A stretch of 64,000 nt of DNA. It comes from Platycnemis pennipes (taxonomy: Eukaryota; Arthropoda; Insecta; Odonata; Platycnemididae). Positions 33,726-44,889 of this stretch are shown here, one piece after another. Below the pieces are notes generated by a model, which was not told where the DNA came from, did not search any database, and saw only the letters and a list, made by a program, of their open reading frames with translations. Position 1 is the first letter of the stretch. Every line of letters starts with the position of its first letter. The position numbers and the translations under genes are program-made. Location: contig OW121854.1 in the NCBI GenBank assembly GCA_933228895.1, forward strand, positions 12,899,131-12,963,130, given 5' to 3'.

Positions 33726-34165
33726 ACCATCACTGGGCAATTTCAGATTTTATGGTATGGAGTGATTCCATGGCTGCTCTTCAGTGGGTAAAATCATCAC
33801 CTCACCGCTGGAAGTTCTGTATTGCAAACAGAGTAACGATGTTTCAACAGAAATTATCTCCAAACCAATTTCGATATAATCCATCAGACTCGAACCCTAG
33901 TGACTTGGCATCCAGAGGAGCCCGTCCACGCCAATTTATCGAGGACGCGAGCTGGGTGACGGGCCCGTTATGGCCGTGTCGACCATTGGAGGAGTGGCCT
34001 ATAGGGCCCTCATCATACTGGCGAGTGAAACGGAGTGTGATGCCCTTGAAGTGGAATCTCGAACGATGAGCGACACTAGAGCAAAATACGCTGAATTGGT
34101 TGTTGAAGTGTTCCTCATTTTCACAGTTGAAATGGATCACAGCATATTGGCTGCGATTTATTCAC
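33726..34165 (+). pseudogene. BEL/Pao retrotransposon 1, part 3 (RNase H end, integrase start)
   Basis: The plus-strand frame at 33713-34069 reads HHWAISDFMVWSDSMAALQW, with the third RNase H Asp in WSDS, then FRYNPSDSNPSDLASRGARP, the end of RNase H, and VTGPLWPCRPLEEWP. In another frame the segment up to 34165 reads FSQLKWITAYWLRFIHN, the usual lead-in to the integrase zinc-binding region. It is then split by an AATGGGG MITE and resumes at 35523 with CKNPNEKHKG. Confidence 0.88.
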
Positions 34166-35522
34166 AATGGGGTCGTTTACTTTATTTTTATTGCCGAATC
34201 TGATAAAGTTTGTAAAATGAAAAGACGCGTATTATTCTGTTTTTTGATCCGTCAATAGGGTAGTTTCCTTCATCAAAGAAAACAGACTTCATTAATTGCG
34301 ATTTGTGCCCTGCCATAGATGTATTTAATTTACGCAAAAAGTTTGTATTGAGAAATCCCAGTTTACTAGAGAATTAAATGTTAATTTTAAGGCCATTTGA
34401 AAAGGCTCTGAAATGGCGGGGTGCGCTGCCTTCATGCTGACGTAACAGGTATGTAGTTTACGTTGCGAAGCATAGGAAAATTCGTCTCCTGAACTCACCG
34501 TTGTATTTCAGGGCCCCTTAGCTCTAGTGAATATTTATTAGTATTAACCTGTAAAAACTATCAATGTTGGAAAAGAATTCTCAGTTAAACATGGTATTAT
34601 TAGTCATTTTATAGGCTCAAGGACGTCCTGCTCGCTGTGTCTTCTGCTACGACGAAGCATGGCGTGAAGGTCGTGCGGCGATAGGCGAACTACATGATAT
34701 GCTTGTGAAAGGAATACTAACTGATTTTAAATGAATCAACTGCATAAGTAATGTTAAATAAATAAATAAAAGTTAATTATAATTAATTAACGGAATAAAT
34801 ATGCCTCCAATACTTGTTCATAAGCTTTAATGGAGTGCGGCGTCTATTTGGAAGCGCCCGCAGCACCACCTGGTGGCAGGTAAAGGAAATAGTTTGACGT
34901 CACGCGTAGGATTAACCGGCATGCAATAGTTTGCCGTCGCGTTTTCGCGCCATTGATTTTTTTCACTTTTTAATTAATGAGGAAAAATACTTAACGTCAT
35001 TTAAAAATCGAACGGCTTAAAACACGTACTCCAGAGGTTATAAACTTTCGATCAAGACAATAAAAAAATAATAGGAAACCACCCTATTATTTCTCGAGTT
35101 ATAAGCGGCGAAAAACTGATGTTCTTAACCCTTTCGGAAAAGTGGGCGTGGTGCAACCTCTGATATACATCGGCTTTGTGCAATCACAACTGAACCCGCG
35201 AAGCTACTTCGGCTTATCGCAATGGGGGAGACACAGCTGACTCTGCCAATGAAAGCTGTTGCGACAGGATCTGTGGGAGCACAATTTCCGAGAATCCCCC
35301 TCCACTCCCTTCCCTTCCCCTAAAAGCAGTCAAGGATGGGAGGAAGATGACGTCAATAGTATCAATGCAGCTTCTTCAGTGGGCGTCACCTTTTGCTTAT
35401 TTTAATTTTTGAGTGAATGGTTGTGGTTAGAAGTTTAATTTTTTTCACTAAATTTTTTTCGTTTCCATAAAACTATTTCGTGTACAAAATTGCGATTTCG
35501 GTTCCGAGTAAACGTCCCCATT
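34166..35522 (+). mobile_element. AATGGGG-family MITE, copy 4 (in BEL 1; holds an 829-bp element)
   Basis: The outer parts match copies 1 and 3, from AATGGGGTCGTTTAC to GTAAACGTCCCCATT. The MITE falls between the BEL codons for FIHN and CKNPN; the flanks suggest a restored site of CACAAT followed by TGTAAG with a 2-bp AT duplication. A TGACGTCA palindrome is at 35348-35355. An 829-bp insertion occupies 34257-35085. Confidence 0.85.
34257..35085. mobile_element. 829-bp element with AGGGTRGTTTCC ends
   Basis: Starts AGGGTAGTTTCCTTC and ends with the imperfect inverse GGAAACCACCCT. Copy 1 of the host MITE has GTCAATTATTT at this point, so the filled site GTCAAT...ATTATTT shows a 2-bp AT duplication. 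Its first 150 bp resemble 60981-61110, which starts AGGGTGATTTCC, so a second member is present at the end of the window. No coding capacity. Confidence 0.78.
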
Positions 35523-36600
35523 GTAAGAACCCCAACGAGAAACATAAGGGTTATCTTACCACTGCTGAATTAACCCAGGCAGAGGTGCGTAGTTTTAGTG
35601 CAACAAAGTGAGTTTAAAAATGAATTAGATTTATTGAGAAAAGAGAAGAAAGTGACAGAAAGTCGCATGAAAAATTTGATCATGTTTAAAGATGGGCAAG
35701 GGGTCCTAAGGTTTGGAGGCCGATTGAAGTTTGCCGAAATTGCGTTAAACCAGAAACATCCCTTGTTGCTTCCGAAGTCTCGCCATTTAACGGCTCGAGT
35801 ATCATCATGAAACTCTCTTGCACCCTGGTTTACTTCATCTGCACTGCCGTATTCAGGCGAAATTCTGGATTATCAATGCTAGAGAGGTTTTTCGGCGGAG
35901 AACTTTGCACTGTGTTAAATGCTTTCGTGCAAAGCCTAAACCGAAGGAACAGTTAATGCGTAATCTACCTCCCTCTAGTTTGGAAAAAAAATTAATGCCT
36001 TTAGCATTTCAGGGGAGGACTATTCTGGACCATTTGCTCAAAAATGGGAAAAAATCGCAGTGCAAAGATTTTAAATGTGCATATTTGTTTGTTCGTTTGT
36101 TTTGCGACAAAGGCAACGCATTTGGAGCTGGTGTTAGTTTTAAGCACAGATTTCGTCCTATCCGCACTCAGGCTCTTAGACGCTCGCCGTTAAGGAAATT
36201 CATTGCGACAATGCAACGAATTTTGTTGGGGCTCAGGGAAAGCCGGCGACTTGGAGGAAAGCAACGTCGTCAGCAGACTTCAACTCCAGAGCCGAGCGGT
36301 ATCTGGCTGATAGAGGGATCGCGTGGAAATTCATCCCTCCTGGTGGAAAAATATATCGGAGGATTGTGGGAAGCCGGCGTCAAATCGGTGAAAAGGCATG
36401 TTGCCCGAAAAAGCTTCGCCATCAATTACTACGGATAATCGGGGGCATACGTCAAACGAAAATGATTGTTTGCCCTCTTGAATTTTCTTGCATGATGAAT
36501 GCAAGTCGCATTCATCGCCGTCCCTTCTTACAGCAAAACGAATTGTTGACTTATCCTGGGACCGGATAACCAGTTCGGATTGACCGTGTTTGTGCATCGC
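35523..36600 (+). pseudogene. BEL/Pao retrotransposon 1, part 4 (integrase)
   Basis: The integrase half of BEL/Pao, in several frames. A 70-codon frame (35598-35807) reads GVLRFGGRLKFAEIALNQKH and PLLLPKSRHLT. The next (35818-36435) reads HPGLLHLHCRIQAKFWI, REVFRRRTLHCVKCFRAK, with His and Cys residues of an HHCC zinc site. Further on, scattered over frames, are the THLELV region and a CNEFCWGS segment that corresponds to the catalytic NFVG region. Then come ERYLADRGIAWKFIPPGGK and CPLEFSCMMNASRIHRRP near 36500. No 3' LTR was found; a LINE end follows at 36640. Confidence 0.85.
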
Positions 36601-36639
36601 CGAATCTTGAAAATCATTGTGCAATTCCTTATTGGTTTA

Positions 36640-37350
36640 ATCATTATAACATAGAATAGAATTTTATTATTATTCCGGGACGATTTCGTCCCTTAGGAAC
36701 ACAAATGATTGTACGTAATTAATACATATCCCGAGTCTTGAAATTAATTCCATAACAGGATGACAGCACATTGATATAAACGAAAGGTAACAATATTAAA
36801 TCCCTTATTATAGTACAACAATACTGGAATGCGTTAAGCAGAGACTGCAGAAAGAAGAAAAAAATAAACACTATACATTTATATATATCTTACGTGTTAC
36901 ACAAAGCGGCACATTAATTGACGCAGATGAAACAACATTTTATAATATTCATTTTTAAATCTATTGACATTTTTACATTTTCTAATAGCTTCAGGTAAGT
37001 GGTTCCATACATCACAAGAGGTGACATGGAAAGAACTAGCATAAACAGATGAACGATATAGGGGTACATAAAGTTCTTCCATGTGGCGGGTTGGGCGTTT
37101 ATTTGTTGCAGCATTATACAACACATTTTGATACAAGTATGTGGGGAGTTTTGTGGTTATTATTTCGTAAATGAAAGTTGTCTTATTGAGTAGGCGCCTG
37201 TTTTGTATTTTTAACCACCCGAGTTTACCAAAATAATGTGTAACGTGTTCATAATATTTGATGTTAAAGACATACCTCACACAGGAGTTCTGAATTCTTG
37301 GAAGACTTGGAAAACATATGGAAAGGCAGTTATATGACTCCACCACTAGA
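36640..37350 (-). pseudogene. Non-LTR LINE C-terminus, third family (CR1-like)
   Basis: A 149-codon minus-strand frame (37346-36897) encodes RT C-terminal sequence: PRIQNSCVRYVFNIKYYEHV, a KLGWLKIQNRR block, TRHMEELYVPLYRSSVYASS, and CDVWNHLPEAIRKC near the end. This is the usual last segment of CR1-type LINE proteins. The 3' untranslated region (36896-36640) ends in an AATAAT run after a GGACGAAATCGTCCC palindrome at about 36684. It differs from families A and B, lacking their terminal hairpin. Confidence 0.78.
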
Positions 37351-37673
37351 TTAGCTATAGTTATTTTTTCTATTTGATTGTGTTTCTGTCCTCTTGCTTT
37401 GAGGTTTAAAGTCTCCTCATGTCACGTGTTGTTTCGCGAAAGCGTGTCATAACTTTAGAGAGTTGGTTGTTTCCTCCAAGCTCTGAGCATTTTGATAAAA
37501 TGCCAAGTGACCATGAGAACAAGAAATCTCTCCGTGTGGACTCGAGGACATTGCGGAGGCTTAAATTATTTTAATCATGTCGTGCCGTAGCCTATCGTGC
37601 TATAGAGCTAACCCACAAGGTATCCCAAAATGTTTTTTAAAAAATAGGGAATTTTTACCGGTGTATGGTAGTA
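37351..37673. other. Unassigned DNA
   Basis: No coding or repeat structure recognised. Confidence 0.4.
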
Positions 37674-37681
37674 GTCATTAC

Positions 37682-38186
37682 TAGAGATGGGTAAATTACC
37701 GTAATTTTCAATTCAGGTAATTTTCGAAAATTACCGTAATTTTCCGGTAATTTTAAGTTTTGAGTTGCAAATCCTTGTAAGAGGACTCAAAACGAAATCA
37801 AATAGCATTGAGATATAAACGCCGACGCTTATATCAAACATATCACGACGTTTATCTATTATAACTCATTGAAAAAATTATAACGAAGTTGGACGCAACA
37901 CGCAATTTGCCTCTCTTTTGTCACACCATGAGAAATTGTCGTTCCAAAGACATACCTCTGCGCAAAATGCATTTGTTATTTTATTCTGAATTAATCTCGG
38001 ACACAAAGTAAACAAAGTCGTTATAGCTACTTAATTTGTAATATCGCCCATTGCAATGGTTTCTTCGCGAGGAAGGAATTTTCTGAAAAGAACTTTCCTG
38101 AAAATTACCGTTTATTACGGTAATTTTCAGGGGTGTTGGTAATTTGCGAAAATTACCGCGGCAATTTACCGAGTTGACCATCTCTA
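37682..38186. mobile_element. hAT-like MITE, copy 2 (uninterrupted)
   Basis: 505 bp between TAGAGATGG and CCATCTCTA, flanked by imperfect 8-bp repeats GTCATTAC (37674-37681) and GGTATTAC (38187-38194). Near both ends the motif GAAAATTACCG/CGGTAATTTTC is repeated in both orientations, giving long near-palindromic ends. The 8-bp duplication and TAGAGATGG ends fit hAT. No coding capacity. Confidence 0.85.
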
Positions 38187-38194
38187 GGTATTAC

Positions 38195-38939
38195 TAATTA
38201 GAGAAAGACCATTAAGCGTTTAGTTCTTTAGGTAACACAGGAAATATTGGAAGCGGCATTTCGATGGGGGAATGGAAACAGAATCGTCTGCATTTGAATT
38301 GAATGCCACGGTTGAAAATTAATACCATGAAATACGAGCTATTAGCCTCTGACGTGCTTCCGAGAACTACCCAGAGAACGCGGAAGGTCAGCCCTTCGCG
38401 CCATATACCGCCCGACTTCCGGAGATAAATATTCCGACATTTGATGGTGACATGGCGAATTTTGCACGATGTATTTGACAGTTTGATTAATTCTAACTAT
38501 AGCGTGTCGAACATTGTAAACTTCCAGAACATCGTAGCTTCCGCGTGGGAGATCACCCACTGAAATTGGTTTCTAGTTTGTCACTGATCAAAAACAACTA
38601 TGTTGTTTTGCTCGGGAGACCTTAGTGAAACAACACAACAATAAGCGATTACTAGCGACATGTATTATTTAAAGAAATGAGTTAATTCCTGTCGAGTGCC
38701 AAATGATTCGTTATTGTAACATTTTCTGAAAATGTTCATGCATTAGAATCAATAGGGATGCCTAATCTGTCGGAATTTATATTGCTGTATATATATTCCA
38801 AATCACTAGACAAGAATACTAGAAAACAGTTTAAATTAGGCCGTAATAATGCTGAATTTTCCCTAACTTTTAGAGTTAATTGAGGAAATATTTGAACATC
38901 CTCAGATCCTTCGGAGCGATTCAAAACACAACTGTGTAG
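38195..38939. other. Unassigned DNA
   Basis: Small minus-strand frames of 62-72 codons without recognisable motifs. Confidence 0.4.
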
Positions 38940-39115
38940 GATATTTCAAGCCAGCCGCGTGAACGGCGGTGAAATTCACATTAATTGCCATGAGAAAAAA
39001 TTCACCTGGACCGGCGATCGACCTTTTCGCTTTCCGGGCCACTGCGCTGACAACTACGCTAGCCAGGATCCCTAATTCGTATGGCAATTTTTACCGACGT
39101 TCAAGGTACTAGATG
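38940..39115 (-). mobile_element. tRNA-derived SINE, minus copy of inverted pair
   Basis: The inverse of the unit at 39257-39430. On the minus strand it shows GGCTAGCGTAGTTGTC (A-box-like, one extra base) and a degraded B box. It is flanked by the same TTTTTACCGACG and GGTAAAAATTGC sequences as its partner. Confidence 0.6.
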
Positions 39116-39256
39116 TTAGGTATGTAATGGTAATGATGTAGGTAGGACCGCTAAGCGCGGCTTTAGCGCTAGATGGGTTACGTCGTTTGGTCGTGGCTTC
39201 TTAGAAGCCCTTTCTCCCTTGCGTTGCCATCCTTGATGGACCGCGAGGGCTCAAAA

Positions 39257-39430
39257 TCTAGTACGTGAACCTTGGTAAAAATTGCAATGCGTTTTAGGGA
39301 TCCTGGGTAGCGTAGTGGTCTGCGCAGAGGTCCGGAAAGCCAAAGGTCCGTGGTTCGATTCCCGGTCCAGGTGATTTTTTTCGCATGGCATTTAATGTGA
39401 AAAACACAGCTGTTACAATCCCATTGAATT
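39257..39430 (+). mobile_element. tRNA-derived SINE, plus copy of inverted pair
   Basis: A tRNA-like head at about 39302-39372 has a perfect A box TAGCGTAGTGG, a perfect B box GGTTCGATTCC about 45 bases downstream, and CCTGG/CCAGG as a 5-bp acceptor-like pair. No credible anticodon arm forms, and the acceptor stem is short, so it is a SINE promoter rather than a tRNA gene. Its partner lies inverted at 38940-39115, with about 140 bp between them. Confidence 0.62.
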
Positions 39431-40469
39431 TGAATGCAATGAACCATGCGAAAACCTCTCGTGTAGCTGTTAAAGGTTCTGAAAAACGGTGTCTTTTGAC
39501 CTTATCGTCTTTGTCTTTTGACCTTATCGTCTTTATATGTGCAAGAAATTCATTCCATATATTGTTGATAAATGGTGAGAATGTGTTAAATCAAAGCACT
39601 TATGTCACAATTGTTTAAATGCTTCCCACACAGCACAAACATGCCATTTGAACAAGTAATGAAAGTATTATTCTCGAAGACATCGCTCATTCGTATCTGG
39701 CACGCCCAAAAATAATGCATTCGTGCCTCAGGGTACAAACCAGGACAGGGGAACACTGGTGGGAATTGATCTAGAATCTGATGATGATAAGCATATGGTT
39801 ACTCAAGGGTGTGGGGAGATGCTCCACAGTTCAACAAGGTCAACCATTAAATATAAATATAAAATATATATCCTGTGCCTCTAATTTCCCTGCATCTTAG
39901 AACTCGATAGTTTTACTAGGCGCTGAGCTTGCTTCGGTAAAGACAAAAACAGGCACATTTCCCCGCTTTAGAATTTTTATAGACAGATCCTGCTTCGCTA
40001 GCAATTTTCGTCACCAGCCGATGTCAACAGATGTAAGGTTTACCTGAAATAAATGTATCAGTCACATGCAATGGGCTGGCAGCTGTGCCCGTATCGACAA
40101 CGAAGGGAGTTACATACTTCGGTAAGATTCCACCCTCGTTATGGAGGTGATGACATATCCGCAAATGCTATCGTCATTCCGGTCTCAGTAATCTGTTGCG
40201 CATATTCAGTCTGATGTATTCAGTAATTCTGGCCTTTGAATTTAGCGGATCCCACTTTGAACAAGCCTGGCGACATAGTTTTTTTTTGGGTGCTGATTTA
40301 TACTCGCAAATTGTTACACATTAACCAATAGTGCGTAATGAAGGTTTTCTAATTGCGTTCCATGTTTGTTTCTGAGTGCCTATAAATGTGTTTAAATTGT
40401 ACCAATTGATGGCACTTACTAATTAAGCTATTTTCCCATAAGTATTCTAATGTAATATGATACAATATT
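39431..40469. other. Unassigned DNA
   Basis: No domain recognised. Parts toward 40400 may belong to the decayed BEL/Pao copy that follows. Confidence 0.35.
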
Positions 40470-42960
40470 GCAGCAATTTGGGAAATTGGAAGAAGTTCCT
40501 TTTAAGCATGTTGTATCACCCGATGGTATTTTAGCGGAACTACAATTTCAGCCCAAATATTTAAGAAATTACGAGGGACGTAATATCGTCCCATTACTAT
40601 TGGAAGAGAACATTATAATCAACGTTAGGCCAATCGCGTGAACTAGCAGTTAAGCGTTTCGGGAATACATGCAATTCTGCATCATACTATAATGAAACAA
40701 TTCAGCTACACATGTCACCCTAGAGTGGTATTTGATGGTTCATGTAAAAGCACTTTGGGTCATTCTTTGAATGGTAAGCTCTTTTCGGGTCCAAAACTGC
40801 ATCAGGATATATCTGATTTAATCCTGAGATTCCGTCTGCATTCCGTTGCTTTGATTGCAAACCTAAGTAAAATGTATCGAATGGTTCTTATGGGACGAGA
40901 AGACGGATCTTATGATCAACATATTGTTTAAAGACCAAACGAAGGCTCACCCCTTCAAGAATATGAATTGAATACGGTGACTTATGTTTTGACATTACTC
41001 AACTTTTAGCTATGAAAGCAATTCAACAATTGGCACAGGACGAACCTTCTTTCTCATCAGCCATCTACGGAATCCGCCCAGAAATTGGTAAACCTGTTAA
41101 TAGGAATTACTAACGCTGGGAGTTTTTAGATACGCAAATGGGCCTCTGACATTCCGTAAGTTTTGAGTGACATACCACGAGACATGTGCGAAGCAGACGT
41201 ATGCCTTGGTACTAAAGGTTGACACCATCAATAAGCATTCACTGGGATTCAAACAATTATGAGTTTGCATAATATTTGCGATCTATATCATAGGTAACCG
41301 AGTAAGCGAGGTATTTTATCAAACATTGACAGGCTATTTGATCCACTTGAATGGATATTTCCGGTAGTACTGTGGGAAAAATACTTGCTTCAAGAACTTT
41401 GGCAATTAAAGGTTGGTTGGGATGACAATTTATCAAATCATGTAGGTATTAGTATCATGGAATCTATTTGTTGATCGAATACAACTGTCTCAAATTTGTT
41501 GATCAAAAGTTGTCAAATCATGTAGGTATTAGTATCATGGAATCTATTTGTTGATCGAATACAACTGTCTCAAATCAAAAGTTGTCAAATCATGTAGGTA
41601 TTAGCATCATGGAATCTATTTGTTGATCGAATACAACTGTCTCAAATTTGTTTTTCAAAAGTTCTCAAATCATGTAGGTATTAGTATCATGGAATCTATT
41701 TGTTGATCGAATACAACTGTCTCAAATTTGTTGATCAAATACAATTGTCTCGAATTTGTTGATCAAATACAACGTGTGTCTTAGGTGAAGTTAAGATGCC
41801 CAGAATTATACTTGGTAAACAGATAAACATTGGGACAAATTGCTATCCTCACTTCCATGAATAGGGTCTTGCGGTGCGAAGACAACAAATGAAGTTCTTC
41901 ATTTGTTGTCTTCTTTCGATCGCGTTAATTCTGAGAAAAGGGTTCTCTTCATTTACTGATGTCAAAAGCTCGAATTGACCGGGTAAAAACCCAGTCAGTG
42001 CTTGCCTTGAACTCTTGGGAGCATGCCTTTTAACCAAATCAATCACATTTTTGTCTACGATTCCTTAGCGTATACTTGCTTCAAGAACTTTCGAAACTTT
42101 GGAAACTATTCACATTTCTTTGATTTTTGGGTTTACGGATTCCACAGTAGTATGCCCTTGCATGGCTGTATACACCCCCGCACTTGTCAAAAAATTTCGT
42201 TGCCCATAGAATCATTCTGATCCAGGAATGTGAACTTGATTTAGCATGGCTACATGTTAGGACAAAATCGAATCCAGCTGATAACAGGTGCAGAACAAGT
42301 CTTCCTCGCCAGCTGTTAGAATTACGCCTATGGTGAGATGGCCCCAATTCCGACTCCGTAAATAACTGGGAGTTGAACACCGCGAATGATGAAAAAGCTG
42401 AAGGAATACCATAGTTGAAGACTTCAATAACTGCTTTAATCGCTAGTTGCAACATGGATCTATCATTCAATGAACAGTTTTCATCTCTATCGAGACTCCA
42501 AATAGTTTTGGCGTATTGTTCTTTATTTTATGTTACTATTAAATCCCAGATTCCTGTGCAATCTCGTGGTACATTAACGATGAAAGAATGGAATATTCTA
42601 ATGTTAGCATGTGTCCGTGCTACGCAACAGTACTGCTTTCGTGAAGATGTTGAACGTGTAAAAAAGAAAACATCTCCTGTTCCTCTCGTGCCATTTTGCG
42701 TTTAGCTCCTTTTATTGATGCAGATGGACGCCTCAGGGTGGGCGGTCGTTTGAAAGGCTCAGATTTGAGTCACCAGAGAAATCATTCTTTATTGCTACCA
42801 AAAAAAAACAGCATTTTAACAATACTAATAATTGATTATAGATAGATAGGATAGTAATCATAAGGCAGGTCCGACCGTATTACAATGTTTAATCCGCATG
42901 AAATATTGGATATTATCAGTGCAAAGCATAATTCGTCAACGGGTATATAAACGGGGATGA
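40470..42960 (+). pseudogene. BEL/Pao retrotransposon 2, strongly decayed
   Basis: Plus-strand remnants in correct order. RT start at 40692-40928: RVVFDGSCKSTLGHSLNGKL, GPKLHQDISDLILRFR and ALIANLSKMYRMV, where Asn replaces the expected catalytic Asp of the ADLSKM motif. Then RLFDPLEWIFPVVLWEKYLL near 41340 and VGWDD at about 41418, a tandem array, LGEVKMPRIILGKQINIGTN, RNase H end pieces near 42250, and integrase lead-in near 42715 (IDADGRLRVGGRLKGSD). Many frameshifts and stops make it older than BEL 1. Neither LTR was recognised. It is cut off before the foldback element at 42999. Confidence 0.8.
41433..41770 (+). repeat. Tandem array, four units of 72-80 bp
   Basis: Units start at 41433, 41513, 41585 and 41665, each opening TCAAATCATGTAGGTATTAG and containing GTTGATCGAATACAACTGTC. 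The third step is 8 bp shorter because TTTGTTGA is missing. It lies within the BEL 2 coding region, before the RNase H part. Confidence 0.9.
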
Positions 42961-42998
42961 ACTAATTGGCAGTATAGAGGTGCCGATCGCATAGTCTA

Positions 42999-43943
42999 CT
43001 GTCGGCACAGAAATTATGTGTAGGTACTCGAGTTTGAATATGAATAACAAATTAATAGCTAAGCCTACAGAAAAATTAATCGCACCGTAAATTTTCTATT
43101 TCATTCTGCATTATTGGATAGCAGACTTAATTTTTTAAGACGCAAATTCACATTTTTTACAACAGTTGTAACGTAAAAAGTGCCGGTTTTTGACGGTGTC
43201 CGAGTAAAGCGCCGACTTTAATGACTCGTAAATCAATAATAAAGCGTTCAATTGCAACTAATGTTTAAATAATGATAGATATTTATGTTTTCCATGCACT
43301 CCGTAAGTTTCCAGTGTATAACTTTAATAGAATAAAGTTGTTATCAGTTTTATAAAATGTTAGCATTTCAAAACTGTGGTGTCGTAGAAAGCGACCGGCA
43401 TGGTTTAAGCCATGCAGTGTTTCCTTGCCGAGGATGCTCGCTTTCGCCAGTATTAATACCAATCGATTTGTGTTAAACGCATGAGTTGAAATATTAGACA
43501 AATACATGTTGGATATGTTCAGGACATGTGGATTATAACGCGACCAAGAACGAAATTCTACGACACCCCAGTTTTGAAATGCTAACTTTTTATAAAACTG
43601 ATAACAACTTTTATTCTATTAAAGTTATACATTGGAAACTAATAGAATGATTGGAAAACATAAATATCTATCATTACTTAAACTTTGGTTACAATTAAAC
43701 GCCTTATTATTGATTTACGAGTCATCAAAGTCGGCGCTTTGCTCGAACACCGTCAAAAACCGGCACTTTTTACGTTACAACTGTTGTAAAAAATAAGAAT
43801 AAGTGTTTTAAAAATTTAAGTCTGCTATCCAATAACGCAAAATGAAATAAGGAAAATTAAGGTCGATTAGTTTTTCCGTAGGCCTAGCTATTAATTTGTT
43901 ATTTATATTAAAACTCGAGTGCACATAATTTCTGTGACGACAG
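42999..43943. mobile_element. Foldback element A, TA-flanked, 385-bp arms
   Basis: Arms 42999-43386 and 43559-43943 are inverse copies of each other, around a 172-bp spacer. The element starts CTGTCGG and ends CGACAG, with TA on each side (42997-42998, 43944-43945). Each arm contains AAAGTGCCGGTTTTTGACGG. The ends and this internal motif are shared with the larger element at 61531-62846. No coding capacity. Part of the spacer recurs at 29800-30002. Confidence 0.85.
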
Positions 43944-43945
43944 TA

Positions 43946-44887
43946 GGTTTTATTTCAGCAAACGCGTTCAGTTGCGCCTCGCATTCGCCTTATTCGCTCC
44001 TAGTCAACTCTCTAGAAGAATTCTAACCGATCCAAAACAAATGAAATATAATAGTCATGAGCAACAGAAAAGCGAAATGCGTTAAGAAATTGATTTTTTT
44101 ATATAATTTTCAATGGTACGGTCATGCTGAAGTATTCGTTTCAGAGCCCTATCGTCACTGACTCGAACTGAAAAATCAATGAATTAGAGTCTTTAGAATA
44201 CAAGACTGCCGTTAGAAAACGTTGAGTGTAGGTAAGTCCACTTTTGGGGAGGAAGGTACTTATTATTGAAGCATTCGGAGTTGTAAAAATCCAAAGGATC
44301 TTTGACATTAATCGTCAATGAGGTGGAAAAATGGAAACAAAAATATTTCTAGTACTTTGCTGCTCTCTAAGCTGAAGAAGGTGATGAATGCGTTGACATT
44401 ATTCACGCTTTTAAAAATAAATAACATTTTTTGAAATAGAACTTGTTTTACAGAGAGAACCAACATTCTTTGGATGCAAAAAAGCATTGGAACCTTGGCA
44501 CCTATTGCCAAATTAAAGCGACTGGAAAAAATTCGTCTTCTATTGTACTATATGCTTATATACGTCATGGCCGTATGTATATTTATCGAAAGAGTGTTTA
44601 TGCTGTGTGATTGTGAATGAAATATAATACTTTGCTAATTTTATAGCCTTCGGGCAAATATTTTTCAGTGGCCACCAAAAAACAGCATAGTGAAGTATGA
44701 AAAAATGATTTGAAATAGAACTGATGCAGTCGTTGGAAGAGTCAGTCACGACTGAATCCTGAGTCCAGCAGAATGTTCATAGATCTATCTCCCCTTAGGC
44801 ACTCAGTATAAGAAAACTTAAGTGAATGCTTGGCGACAACTGGCACAAACCTTCGAGGTGGCTCGTAGGGTAGTCAGCAGATGGATG
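43946..44887. other. Unassigned AT-rich DNA
   Basis: No coding or repeat structure recognised. Confidence 0.4.
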
Positions 44888-44889
44888 TA

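Noticed and set aside
39302..39372. Functional tRNA gene
   Set aside because: Perfect A and B boxes but only a 5-bp acceptor pairing and no credible anticodon stem; an inverted second copy with shared non-tRNA flanks points to a SINE.
41433..41770. CRISPR array
   Set aside because: Units are uniform tandem repeats without variable spacers, in eukaryotic retrotransposon sequence.
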